64,000 nt of DNA from Undaria pinnatifida (lineage: Eukaryota > Sar > Phaeophyceae > Laminariales > Alariaceae). The notes under the pieces are model-generated. The model did no database searches and was not told the DNA's origin. It worked only from the letters and a program-made list of their open reading frames with translations. The stretch spans positions 3,944,904-4,008,903 of the forward strand of contig JABAKD010000009.1 in the NCBI GenBank assembly GCA_012845835.1, in the 5' to 3' direction. The first letter of the stretch is position 1. Each line of letters opens with the position of its first letter. A program made the translations under genes and the position numbers. Below are positions 1 to 10,499 of this stretch, piece after piece.

Positions 1-1179
1 TCATAAACGCGTCAGCTGTTCGTACAAAAACTTTGAGGGATATATTTTGCCGGTGTTTGAGTGGTATAGTTTTGGTATTTTATTTGAGGGTACGCTTTAA
101 ACATGCCAGTAGTCTCTTTGTAACACCTCGACTTCTTCCTCTTGCACTATTGATAGGCGGTCCTCAAACTATGTGCCTCTGGAGAAAAAAACGACAGAAG
201 AGGAACGAACTCTGCACCTGCGGACGGCCAAGGGGAATAGTGAGGGCCTCATTGCAATCGAGGAAAGCTCTGTCGCAAGAGATATGTATTTCGTTTCGGT
301 GTCGTAAAAAACCCCGTAAATTTTCGAATCAAAAATCGACTTCGAAGTCAAAGCCCGAGAATGGAGTTATACATGTACAAGGGTACATATGAAGGTACGT
401 ATTTACTGACATAGCTCCTCCGTAATTCCATGATCAAATTCTAATTGCTTCCAAACAAGGTAAGGCTGGGTAAACAGAGGCAATCTTGGATATAGATGCC
501 TCCAGATGATCTCTGGTCAACTCACCACACCAAACGATAGCGAGAAGATTGTCCGTATGTTAATTGCTACGATAGAGGTAAACAGCCTTCTGAAGAAAGA
601 AATTTTGACCGCCAGATTCGTTCTCAACCAATGAACTCTCCATTGTCATTAGAATCACTTCTTTGCCTCGACAATATCTGAGCCATGTGCGGCCGTCCCT
701 CCGGCTAATATGATATTATTTTTTGTTGTGTTCTCCATATCACGTTATTTCCGGTCTAGAACTCCTCAAGCACAGAGCATCGGCAACAATAGATGTATGT
801 CTGCCGCGCCATTGCTTCAATAGTACCATCGGTCAGAAGCTACTGTGTACCTCGCTGTGAGTACTACGCATGGGCAACACGACAAGGGGTTAAACGTTTT
901 AACACGAATATTGTTCTGGTTCGCGGGCCTCGAAATGTAAGGAACTGTCCAGTACACTTGGTTTGCCTATTCTGTGAAAGTTCGTTATACAGCCACGAGG
1001 GCGTGGGCTAGTTTGTCGGGGCTCGTTTTCGTCATCCTCCAAAAACTTATTTTTCATGTTTGAGGATCGGAAAATGCACAATTTCGAAGATTCAATAGAA
1101 ACTGGAGGCTTCTCGTTTGATGCTTTTATTAAATTAGTCATTTGACCCATTGGTCACGCATTCTTTTCGAACATTAGCA

Positions 1180-2355
1180 CCGTTGTTGCTACTATGAGCG
1201 ACACCTCCAACGTTTGGGCGCTCATTACGTTTTTTGAATATACTACTTAAATACTATTGCATATCTTATCCGCATTCTGTTTGTCAGTCTATGGCCACAA
1301 TCTATCGCCTAGTGTTGAGATCGCTTTCTCGATGCAGTCCACAAATAGCCTACCAAACTCTTCCATGTCACATTCGTCTCATTTCCTCATGTCCTCCACC
1401 AACACATCCTGGTCATCCTTGAATACTATTTCATGTTCCTACTATGTGAGTCCTACTCTCTATGGTCGTTCCACACGAGCAAAAACATATGCACATTAAA
1501 CGTCCCTCACCTCCCGACTACCTGTATATCAGTTCTTGTTATATTTGTGGGTCCAAGTACCCTACACGAAAAAGAAGTTTTAGCTTTCTCGCCTCCGCCA
1601 ATTTGGCCGTGGAGGTTTCATGGCTGCTCGACACGAGGAAGGATTCCATGAATACAAAATATCCATACACTTCGTATTTTTTTGTGTGCAAAAGTCTATC
1701 GAACGATGACGTCGGGGTATCAAGGGACACCATATTTCAGGAGGTACGACCAGAACCTGTTTTTGAAACCGGCGATTTCGGTAAATAGAAGTTGAGGGGG
1801 CTACCGTAGAGTGACTATTCCGCGCCCCTCTATTTGTGTTGATGGGAAAATTCGGAGTTGTGCTCTTAGTGCGGTGTTACTCGTGCAGTGGGATAACTAC
1901 TGTGGTGTCGATTTTTCTTCTGCCATCTGCACCCTCTCCACTTGTTTTACCAACTCCGCGTCCGCTTCCCATACTTCTTCTGCATACTCTCGCCCTGGCA
2001 AAATCACCTTCATCAAAAAACAGATTTTTATCCTAGTGTCAAGGAGCCAGAGTCTGCCAAGACCGCATCCATCTTCTCTACTTGTGATATAACCTTTTGA
2101 AATACTTTCGCTATTTGTGTGGCCCATGCGCAGTCTTTTTGAAATATTGGTGTCAAGGCACGTATGCTGGTCTACGACTAGCAGGTCATTTTCTCCCCAT
2201 TTCCATTTGAAAATTACCGCATTCAGCTTGTCTTTGCTTCATACAATCACTGCACATTCATCTATGTTTGCTGCCACTAACCCTTTCCTCGTGTACTCTG
2301 GTGCCTTCTCTAGCTGTTCTCGCGATTCTTCGGGGGTTTCCGGGGAAAGGAGGGT
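1180..2355 (-). mobile_element. LINE fragment, minus strand, copy 1
   Basis: Reading the minus strand downwards gives pieces of the C-terminal half of a non-LTR retrotransposon ORF2-type protein, in several frames. The stretch just after the reverse transcriptase FADD box reads SPETPEESREQLEKAPEYTR (about 2350-2290). Next comes EYAEEVWEADAELVKQVERV (about 1985-1925), then KLKLLFRVGYLD near 1570, DECDMEEFGR near 1350 and a final ERPNVGGVS-like end near 1190. The polymerase core itself is not present, so this is a 5'-truncated, decayed copy. The same family lies on the plus strand at 20-25.7 kb. Confidence 0.85.
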
Positions 2356-4437
2356 GAAGGGGAGGTTGGTCGCCTAAACGAATATGAGGTTACCGCACAC
2401 GTGGTGCTAGCGGACGACCGTGTGGGCGGCAGGGGAGGGGAGGTCTAATAATAACTTGAACATATCGTATATGATTTGGAGTGGCTGCATTGATGGTTGG
2501 AAGTGTAGACAGTTTATATCACTTTTTGGGTAGAGGTTGTAACGCTGGTCGTTAATAACTTTCGTGGCCCGGGGGTAGAGGGAGGGGGGAAATGGGGTGC
2601 ATGAGGGGAATGCTATCAACACGGGGATGGGGGAGGTGGATACGATAAAATGATAATACCTTCATACTACACTCAGATGTTTAATGTGTAAAAAAATATC
2701 TTTGTACGTACTTACACGAAAATATAGTTTACGGATACAGGTAGTACGCCAATAAACACCGATGGGTGTAGTCGTAATAAACAACATATACCCGTGGTCA
2801 GGGTTGCTCTACAGCGTGCGGCATTGTGCTAGGGCACGCTTTTGTCACATGACCTATCGCGCAATACATCAGGAGTCAATGAGCGGCCTGCTGCAGCCCC
2901 GTTTTTTTTTGCTGCACCATTTTTCCGCTAGAGGGAAAACAACGCTGGCAACGCTCCCTTTTCGCAATGGACATTATTTTTGTTTCGCCGTACTCGTAGT
3001 CGAAAGGTTTTTCTATCCATATCACCGTAGGAGAGATATTTCTGGGTCTGTTTCGCCGTAGCCGAGTTCCTATTCATGGGGCCGTTTTCTCGTCGTCAAA
3101 GTTATGTTCATGTTGTTTTACGACGCAGGAGCGTTTGAACCGTTTAATTGCATGATGTGCCGTCTTCTTTATACCAGTTGTATTTCTCCAAGAACCGTGT
3201 TTGCCATTCATATGCCCGACGCTCGCCACGCTGACTCCAAAGTCCAATCAGTCAATATCGATTCAGGTAATGCACAGGCTTCAACTCCGGGTATTGGAGT
3301 TGAGTGCTTCGGGGGTGCAACAAACTGCTGGTACAGGTGCTTTAGAACACCGCGCAAAGCGTGTCGGTCTTGCTCTTGTTTTGACTCTGACGCCTGGAGT
3401 CTGCCCCCACGTACTCCTAATACAACTGCGCATCTCGCTCATTAATGTCTACCGGATAAAGACGCTTGGGTGCCATGATGCTTGCCCGGACCTAAGTTCT
3501 CGTCCACGACCATTTGACATTGGGGAAAGTTTGTGTTTCGTTTACCGTTATCCTCTATGTACATGCCTTTGTAACTGTTTTTCTTCCGCCAGTACCAGGT
3601 ATGTTCTAGCATTCCTCTACACAGAAAATGCCCGTATGCCAGCTTACATCCAGAGGGTAAACTGGACGAGTAAAACGAGAATTCTGGCAAATAATTGCGC
3701 TCTATTTACACGTATAGTATCCACATTTTGTACTCGTGCGTAGTGCAAGGCCGCTATACTGGCCGGAAGCGTAGGTATAACCTTAAAGGTGGTGCTGTTA
3801 CGTTTACCCGCGAGGTATATACTATGACATGAAAGCGCCAGGTAGTGTCTGTCGTTGTATTGTTACTGGCGATGGAACTCCCCATCCATCCCTGAACAGA
3901 AATTTCAAACGTAAAATGGGGAATAGAACTCCCTATCAACTTGTGTCCAACTGATTCATGTGCCGAAACAAAAACAATACCTGGTAATTGCAACCACAGC
4001 GGGACAGCACGTTGAAAAATGTCATCTCGACCTACAAACTACGAATTCACTCATACCGCGCTGCGTTGAAAACACAACTTGTCTTACGTACGACAATTGT
4101 AAGGTCTAACAAATTGTGGTCAGGGTCGCCACGACCTACGATCTACTTCGTGTAACGACCTTTCAACGAAAAGTTTTTGCAACAGCCGCATCTTGACCTA
4201 TGTATCTTACATCTAAGCACACACAGCGCGTTACGCGTGGAATTTTGCATGGACACCTACCGGAATCCAGACCTCTCACGGAATGTGTATTTCAGTATAA
4301 TCGACACCCGTAAACATGAGCATCGACCTCAGACCAACATCGCCTAAACACGGGCTCGGCGACAAAGTGCCACCTGTGGCTGCGTCAGCGCATATAGGCG
4401 CCCTACGCAGAAATTCCGAGACAGAAAGTCTACGAAA
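2356..4437. other. Region without recognisable gene
   Basis: No protein family or RNA is recognisable here. The interval 2400-2690 is unusually similar to copy 2 (29720-30005), about 95% by eye, against roughly 87% in neighbouring sequence. It holds a minus-strand open frame in both copies (2407-2622 and 29726-29968) rich in Pro and Leu. The base changes in that frame show no codon-position bias, so coding is not supported. Other open frames (2762-3743) are broken in copy 2. Copy 2 partner: about 29669-31740. Confidence 0.5.
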
Positions 4438-4464
4438 TCAGAACTCAGAACTCAGAACTCAGAA
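4438..4464. repeat. 7-bp microsatellite (TCAGAAC)n, copy 1
   Basis: The heptamer TCAGAAC stands in several tandem units here. The equivalent site in copy 2 (near 31738) has only one to two units. This is a copy-specific slippage expansion. No function is implied. Confidence 0.85.
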
Positions 4465-5817
4465 AAACTGAAAATATGTAGCTCAAAATCCCGGACGCCA
4501 ACAAACCACAACATGACCACAAACGCAAAACCTATCAGTTTATAGATCCGCGCTATATCGATCCGCCTTTAACCGCAACGATTTGAGCTTTTTCGCAGAA
4601 CGCCCTTTCGCGTGAAGGAACACGTCAGACACCTGCTCCCCGGTGCTCACCGCCTCCTCCCATCCTTCACACGTCAGCTCGACGGCCATCGTCGTCGTCA
4701 CCGCGAGGCGGTTGCTGCAGGACTGCACAGCATTCCACGGTAGGCGACCACGGTCTGATGGGCGCTTCACCCGCACTATACTTGCACCTCGTTGTAGCCA
4801 CACGATCATTTGCTCCTCGCGTGTGGGTGGGTCGATCTTAATCGCATGACGGAATATTTCATGTTGCTTGCGACAACCAATATCGCACAACATCTTTCAA
4901 TATTCCGGTGGGAAGCCATGGTCGACAGCGTCATAGATCAACGCCCCAAACATGCTCACACTATCCCCCGTCTCAACGCCGGGATCCCGTAAGGTCATCG
5001 ATCGTTAGCAGAGTCAGCGTTACGCCATCGTCCACCTCACCTGGCGCATCGACGCCAGGGCCGAACGTCGTGATAGCAATCGCCACCCACAGCTCAGCAC
5101 CAGCGTCGGGCTCACCCATAGCATAAGCTGGAATTTCCACCCCAACTCCACCTTGACGTGTACACGACTTCCGTGAAGATGCCTCTACCTGCGTAACGAC
5201 GTCGATGTCGCGTTCCTCTCCCAGAGGCCTCTACCTGATCATGAACACATCGTCTCTCTGAGCGAAGGTGATTCACAGCAACCGTTAACGATTTCAGTCC
5301 CTATATCACCCTTCTTGATCAACATGGTAACCACACGCGTTTGCCCACCAAACGCCTTTGATTTAACGCGGATTGCGTCATTGCGAGCAGAAACGGCACA
5401 TCCTCTACCCTTTCCTCCGGCATTGTTGTGATACCTCAACAAGACTCCATGGCACCTTGACCTCAGCAGCCGGAAACGTACCAGGATCCGTAAGACGCCC
5501 AAGAGAGATGCTGCGTCCAGGCCTCCAAGTGCGGTTCGTTCTCCATCAAATCTATACTTGGGTCACCAGATCCGGCAGGCTACACGACCGAGACAAGCGC
5601 ATGAGGAATAGTTTTGAAATCTCCACCCAACTGCTGCGTCGTGAATCCCCGTGGCTGCACCAGAACGAAATGAAGAACTGGCGCTGTATTCTGTGGCCAA
5701 AGACCGCTTTAAGTCCTGGTGCTTCACCATCTTGGTGAGCAGGTTATCCACCTACGCCTCTCTTTCCCGTGGCACGCACGAATGTGTAGGTAGTCGGAAT
5801 GCTCCGGCGAAGTCAAT

Positions 5818-6072
5818 TTAGGCGCACCAGTTTCGGTCTTCGTGGTAACCACCGCTGCAGAGGGCGGTGTTGTTCCCACTAGCTTTATTGGTGGCACATG
5901 CAGGGGTCATCCCGGTCATGTAGCTCTGGGCATGCTGAGTGGAGCCAGTTGTGGACTGTTGCGTCTTCTTGGCCGTCTGGCTTATATCACTGGATATGGA
6001 CGTCTTCTTGCCGTTTAGCCTTCTCGCGTTAGTGATAATCCCCCTCTGCTGTTGAACTTGCATGCCACACAC
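5818..6072. other. Open both-strand segment, glycine-rich hydrophobic frame, copy 1
   Basis: Two overlapping frames stay open in all three copies. The plus frame contains a Gly/Leu-rich stretch (GMLSGASCGLLRLLGRLAY here, GAGSGLLLLLGGLAY in copy 3) that would suit a membrane segment. The minus frame gives GMQVQ... through ...NTALCSGGY (84 codons here, 163 in copy 2, 79 in copy 3). Base differences between copies 1 and 2 show no codon-position bias in either frame, so I cannot say which, if either, was coding. The context, inside the minus-strand degenerate gene, slightly favours the minus strand. Confidence 0.3.
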
Positions 6073-6565
6073 AAAACACTATTTTTTTGACTAACAACTG
6101 TTCCGCTCTCTTCTTTCTCCTACAGCGGCTTTCGCACTCTCGAGTTAGACGTGCTGGCTAGCAACGATTTCCTGGGGCTACGTCATCGCAGCAGCCACTG
6201 ACCTAGCGCCAAAAGCTTTGCCGTTTGCAAGCGTACCGCATTGTAGGACTCAACAATAAATGGCTATTTTGTTGCTGCTCAGAAATTTTGCTGAACAGAG
6301 CGGCATGATCGGACGTTTCGAGATCGAATCGCATCTTCCTTTCCGCCTCAGGGGCGCAACGTAAGTGGCTCAGCTCAGCCTGTATCGCCCACCATCAGGC
6401 TTCCCCAGCTCCGTGGGCCCATTTTCAGCAAGGTATTCCCGCAAGGCGATGTTTTGAATCAGCACCCTCAAGTGTAAGGTAGACCGCTCCCATACATTGT
6501 TTTAGCACATGGAATACCTAGCGGGAAATTCCCGCGTCACACGTCAATTGAACATCAACGGCAGC

Positions 6566-6667
6566 AAACGGTTTAAGCGCCTTCGTTATTTCTTCCTCGG
6601 AGATGTCGGCCGTGGCCTTGTCATCGTAGACCTCATCAGCCACCACCACTTGCGTCTTCGACTCCAC
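6566..6667 (-). CDS. 34-codon block with third-position divergence, copy 1
   Basis: The minus-strand frame reads VESKTQVVVADEVYDDKATA followed by DISEEEITKALKPF. It is open in all three copies. Compared codon by codon with copy 2 (33891-33992) I count 18 base differences: 12 at third positions, 4 at first and 2 at second. Between copies 2 and 3 the three differences are all at third positions. Random decay would spread them evenly, so this piece was translated from the minus strand after the duplication. It is acidic, with no motif I recognise. It is immediately preceded by GGAAAGGTGAGA (copy 1), which could be a splice donor; the in-frame TGA there is shared by all copies, as expected if it is intronic. 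Confidence 0.6.
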
Positions 6668-7633
6668 GAGCTCTCACCTTTCCACCAGAACCTGGTTTCC
6701 CCCGTACTTGTATGAGATACGCACCTGCTGCTCGTACTCAATAGCAGGCAACAAGTAATTCACGCTTATCCCCGAAGGCAACAACACCACGAAACGACGT
6801 ATGTGGTCCATATCCCCCAATCGTTACACTGACCTCCGGAGTCAGCCGGCCCCGGGCTTGGCCTCCACCTCAGTGGTTAGCCCAACATTCAGAATGGACC
6901 CCGCCATCGCCCTACGGTCATGGTCCTCTTGCTGCTGTAGGGTCTCTTACCAAAATTGAATTGAATTGCATCGACTCGCGAGTGCGGGCTCGGTGGTGTC
7001 AATTCCGAGGACCTCTCCTCGTAGGCTTGGAGTGCGCTTGTCCACCATGACGAAGTTCGTCGGTTATCACATGAAGAAATGACATACTGTCGGCCATGGA
7101 CTTTCCCGTCCATCTCTCAAGAGTCACTAGGAACAGTAGTGTAAAATGGACATTCGTAACACATTTTATCCAATGCCACCTATGTGCGGCAAAATGTGTA
7201 ATGATGCGATCACCACGATACACAAACATTAGTTTTGGAAACCGGCCCCAGACTAGCATTCTTGCTGGCTATTGACCGACGAGATGTTGCCATGAGCGCT
7301 GATAAGTAGTGCAAAATCCACGTGTTTGCATGGGAATTGCATAGCGGCATTAATGAAATAGATTCGGCCTGAGTGTTCTCCCTATTATCCGATACGTGCA
7401 GATAGCAGCCTGTATTGTTCGCCAACAGGCAGTTTTACCATCATTGACAACCAATAAAGGTCCCCCAGGGGAGCAGGTTACAACGTGTCGGTTGCCCGCT
7501 CCAGTACTTGTGAGGTCGATTGGCATACATAGAAACATTGAGTAGTGTCAGCAGATGGAATGGTACAGGTTATCGGCATATGGCCGGTGTTTACGGCTGG
7601 CACATGCCCAAGTACCGTGTGGACACTACGGCA

Positions 7634-8086
7634 TTACGTAAACGAAAGCTCTCTCCGATTACGTCTAGCGCATATTCGACGTCCAAAAACATTTTCTCCA
7701 AGCAAACAATGTGCACAATCCTTCTGTCTTTTCTCGGAGTGACCAATGGGCGCATTGTCAAAACTTGTCTCATAAAAATGTGCTGGACCTAAAACACGGT
7801 CCTTATTATCATCTGGCGCTCGGACTTGACGCACCAAAATCCGTGCGTAGCGTTGATTTTTTACGTGATCGTGGTGGAAACCGTTTGACGTTGCTGCCGA
7901 ACCATACAATAATATTTCTTCCCGTGTGACGTTTGCCGGATCTCGGGCGGACGCCAAATGGTTCTTGATATCTGTACTACGAGTACCGGCGACGTTCGAC
8001 GATGTTCCAATGCGTGCTTCAGCCAAAACAACACACCCCACGTTTTATACAGAGTCATAACTGCTGTTTGGCGGCCGCGTTCTATT
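7634..8086 (-). pseudogene. Putative minus-strand exon, copy 1
   Basis: An open minus-strand frame of 135 codons (7634-8041) has partners in copies 2 and 3 with long shared strings such as ARIGTSSNVAGTRST and IDNAPIGHSEKRQKDCAHC. Within 107 bp around 7940-8045 I count only 4 differences from copy 2, fewer than in the surroundings. The exon would begin at 8086, after an AG acceptor. An alternative frame (7861-8190) is open as well, so the reading frame is uncertain, and copy 3 has a shift in the middle. I recognise no family. Confidence 0.42.
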
Positions 8087-8174
8087 CTGTGAAATACCAC
8101 CACCACAAAACACACTCGATACAAATATATTATGCTGTAATTTGGTTGTCGGGCATTGTAGTGTTCAAACTTAC
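8087..8174 (-). other. Predicted 88-bp intron, copy 1
   Basis: On the minus strand the sequence GCAG|GTAAGTTT at 8174 is a consensus donor. TTTCACAG at 8087 is a good acceptor, preceded by a G/T-rich tract. Copy 2 keeps both sites and exactly the same length (35335-35422), despite sequence changes inside. Copy 3 has lost the canonical donor (GTAGGTT). This supports a spliced minus-strand gene upstream of the 7634-8086 exon. Confidence 0.5.
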
Positions 8175-8354
8175 CTGCAACCATAGCCACTATGGATGGT
8201 GGCCCCAGAAGGCATTGGTTACGGGACGACGGCTGTGGTGGAGGCGGGCGCTCATATATTTTGGTTTAGAGCTTGCTAGAGCCCCTCACGCGAATACCTA
8301 TAACAATACCCGTATAAAAAGCAGTTTAGCGCCACACACACCCGTCTCACACTT

Positions 8355-8855
8355 TTATATGCTTCCATCACAAGGAATATATTGTGACTGGTTTTGACGG
8401 CCCAAACTCAGCGGTGAAATAGACAGTATATCCTGTATTATGATACCACTACAACCCATAGTTGCCAAGGTTGGTTGATGCATGTTTATCTCCAGAGATA
8501 AATAGGCATTCAACCACACTTGACAAAATCCGCAGGGGGTACGGTGGAATTCCCAAACGCACCTCGCAACTTCGTTTTTCCGCCGCCCGAAGCAGTTTTC
8601 TCGTCGTACATCAATATGTTCGACAGATATGCACAACAGGCCATCCCCCGCCCCAAACAACTGTAAACTTATATGCATTTGAAAACACCACTCTGAAACG
8701 ACACGATAACGAAGTTTAGAAGATCCCCCAGAGTATAAACGTGTAACAATAACCACGCGAACACAAAATAATACGTGTTCGAAAACTCCACTCGGAAACA
8801 ACACGATATGAAGTCTTGAACATAAGCCAAGAATGCCCTCACAATAAAACCACAT
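8355..8855 (-). other. 166-codon open frame over a 100-bp tandem repeat, copy 1
   Basis: A minus-strand frame is open here. Its right third is a 100-bp tandem duplication (8681-8780 and 8781-8880, each starting with GAAAAC). Part of the frame is kept in copy 2 (35612-35872, 35832-36050), including PRGFCQVWLNAYLS. There is a hydrophobic Val/Phe-rich part but no recognisable domain. Copy 3 has lost this interval by deletion. Whether it is coding is uncertain. Confidence 0.25.
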
Positions 8856-8880
8856 ACACGTCTACATACAACACTCCGTC
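8681..8880. repeat. 100-bp tandem duplication
   Basis: Two units begin with GAAAACWCCACTC at 8681 and 8781 and share a second block ending in CACGCGAACAC or the related CACATACACGTC. Copy 2 has the same pair (about 35929 and 36028). The duplication is therefore older than the split of the two unit copies. Confidence 0.7.
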
Positions 8881-9539
8881 GAAATATGGAAACCACGTAC
8901 CCTGGATTCCAAATTGGGGTTCCTACGACTAAGAAACATCGCATAGTCTACATATAGATATTTTCACACACCTAAAATACTTCAAATCTGCTTGTTGCCA
9001 AATAGCAGGTTCATCAAGAACGCAAAAACAATGAGAACAAGAGACGGGATAATCGTATCAGCGGCAATCATTATAGCATTGGCCCACCATATCACCGCCT
9101 TTGCAATTGATTTTGGGAATCAACAAACTGGGTCCAAGGCATGCCCGTAGTGTCTTAGGTAGAGTGAGGAGCGGTGATAAATATGAAGTGCGCTGCTCGA
9201 TAACCTGTTCCTGACCGTCGGTATACTGAAAAATCTTCGGGCCGCGTCTCCTCTGTATCAGGTGCGTGAGGAATTTCATTTGTCGTTTTCAAGCAAGCGG
9301 TTGCGTTGACATATACTACCGGGCTTGATGTAAAGGAAAGGAACACCACTCAGCGATCATCTACTACACGCTAGCGCATGTTTTCATGAGCACCACTAAC
9401 AAGAGCACCAGGTATGGACGCGACATCTACAGGACCACAACATCTTCGACAACAATTGTGAGAAAAACAGGGTGTATAATCGTACACTAGTTAATTTCAA
9501 TGTGAAAAAGAAGTATACACACATATGTCAACACTGCGG

Positions 9540-10420
9540 TAGACCACATTACCAACCTATTATGCAGGGTAGTTCGTGCCTCCGGCCGTTTGCATGATCG
9601 CCTGACAACCTCTACCAAACGCAGTAGCATATGCATAACAAAGTATAATCGCCCTCGCGTTTAATAGTGGTGACATCGCATGCCCACGACACCTCGCTTG
9701 GTGTATTTGTAAGATGTATCTTTGTCTTAGTGTTGGCGACCACAGAGCCCCACATCGGCACGGTAAAAATCATTGGCGTAAAATCGTATATGTGACACAA
9801 TAATGAAGTCAAAAAGAGGTACACAGAGAAATGTTAAAATTGCGGTAAGAGTCGTCCCACGGTAGGGGTTGCACCTTTCGCGTTAAAACGTCCCTGGGCG
9901 ATTGAGTTCCTTATGTGAGGAACTGCCGGTCATTGAAGTAATTTCACAAGCACAATCTATTTTTGGACCAAAGAATAGAAGCTTGGTCAGGTTGTGCGAA
10001 CGAATGCCTTCGAAGTCTTTTTTCGCGTGAGATATTGAGTTCGTCATCTGAGGAGCTCGGGGACATTCTTCTGCACCTTTACCGTGGGATGGCTCGTAAA
10101 CCGCACTACCAACTCATCACGTAGGGTATTCGGTATACACACCGTCTGCATGATCGTCTACCAACTTATGCCAAGCCAAGTATGACTAACAATGTAATTT
10201 GATTGAGCGCGTGTACACTAAACGTTCCTTTGAAAACACCAACGATTTGCATATATTCCTTTCGTTCTCAATGGCGGTGACATTGCATGACGACATCACC
10301 TCGTCTGTTGTATTAGGCAATATGGACTCTCTTTCTCATACAGTAATTGGCGATGTCACAAAAAAATGGTATCTACATCATTGTACCTATCAATTAAAAT
10401 ATTCTATCTTTCGATCCTTG
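9540..10420 (-). pseudogene. Internally duplicated minus-strand segment with SEVxWxCxVT motif, copy 1
   Basis: Two halves, 9540-9850 and 10095-10400, are diverged repeats of each other. In the minus frame the first gives HLTNTPSEVSWACDVTT (inside the 70-codon frame 9612-9824). The second gives DEVMSSCNVTAIENER; in copy 2 it is SEVMWSCNVTAIENER. The 9612-9824 frame is kept in copy 2 (36839-37027) with the same stop. The alternation of hydrophobic and polar residues around a W-x-C suggests a beta-sandwich type repeat domain, but no family can be named. Copy 3 has lost both repeats. Confidence 0.4.
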
Positions 10421-10499
10421 TACAATGACAACTTATGAAGCTTTCAACACGGTGTTTACTATACCTAAGAACTGGGTTGCATACTTCATGTAACATCAA

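Larger units (their letters stand above)
4540..6960 (-). pseudogene. Degenerate minus-strand coding region, unknown product, copy 1
   Basis: Successive minus-strand pieces read like one protein but change frame and hit stops. From the 5' end they include MAGSILNVGLTTEVEAKPGA (about 6905), LLPSGISVNYLLPAIEYEQQ (about 6790), DISEEEITKALKPF (about 6605), LIQNIALREYLAENG (about 6440) and ERKMRFDLETSDHAALF (about 6340). Further down come LWVAIAITTFGPGVDAP (about 5080) and CRKQHEIFRHAIK (about 4870-4830). Matching pieces occur in copies 2 and 3, often intact where another copy is broken. The block at 6566-6667 keeps a codon-level signature of past constraint. Several breaks may be introns, for example the GTGAGA just after GGNQVLVER. 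I do not recognise the family. There is no signal peptide or catalytic motif that I can defend. Confidence 0.5.

Noticed and set aside
5818-6072. A membrane protein in the plus frame with the Gly/Leu-rich stretch
   Set aside because: Base differences between copies are spread over all codon positions, and the minus frame is equally open. I report it only as ambiguous.
8179-8300. A start codon and first exon (MPSGATIHSGYGC) for the minus-strand exon
   Set aside because: The phase it gives across the intron leads into a different frame from the best conserved one, so start and frame cannot both be right; it was left unassigned.
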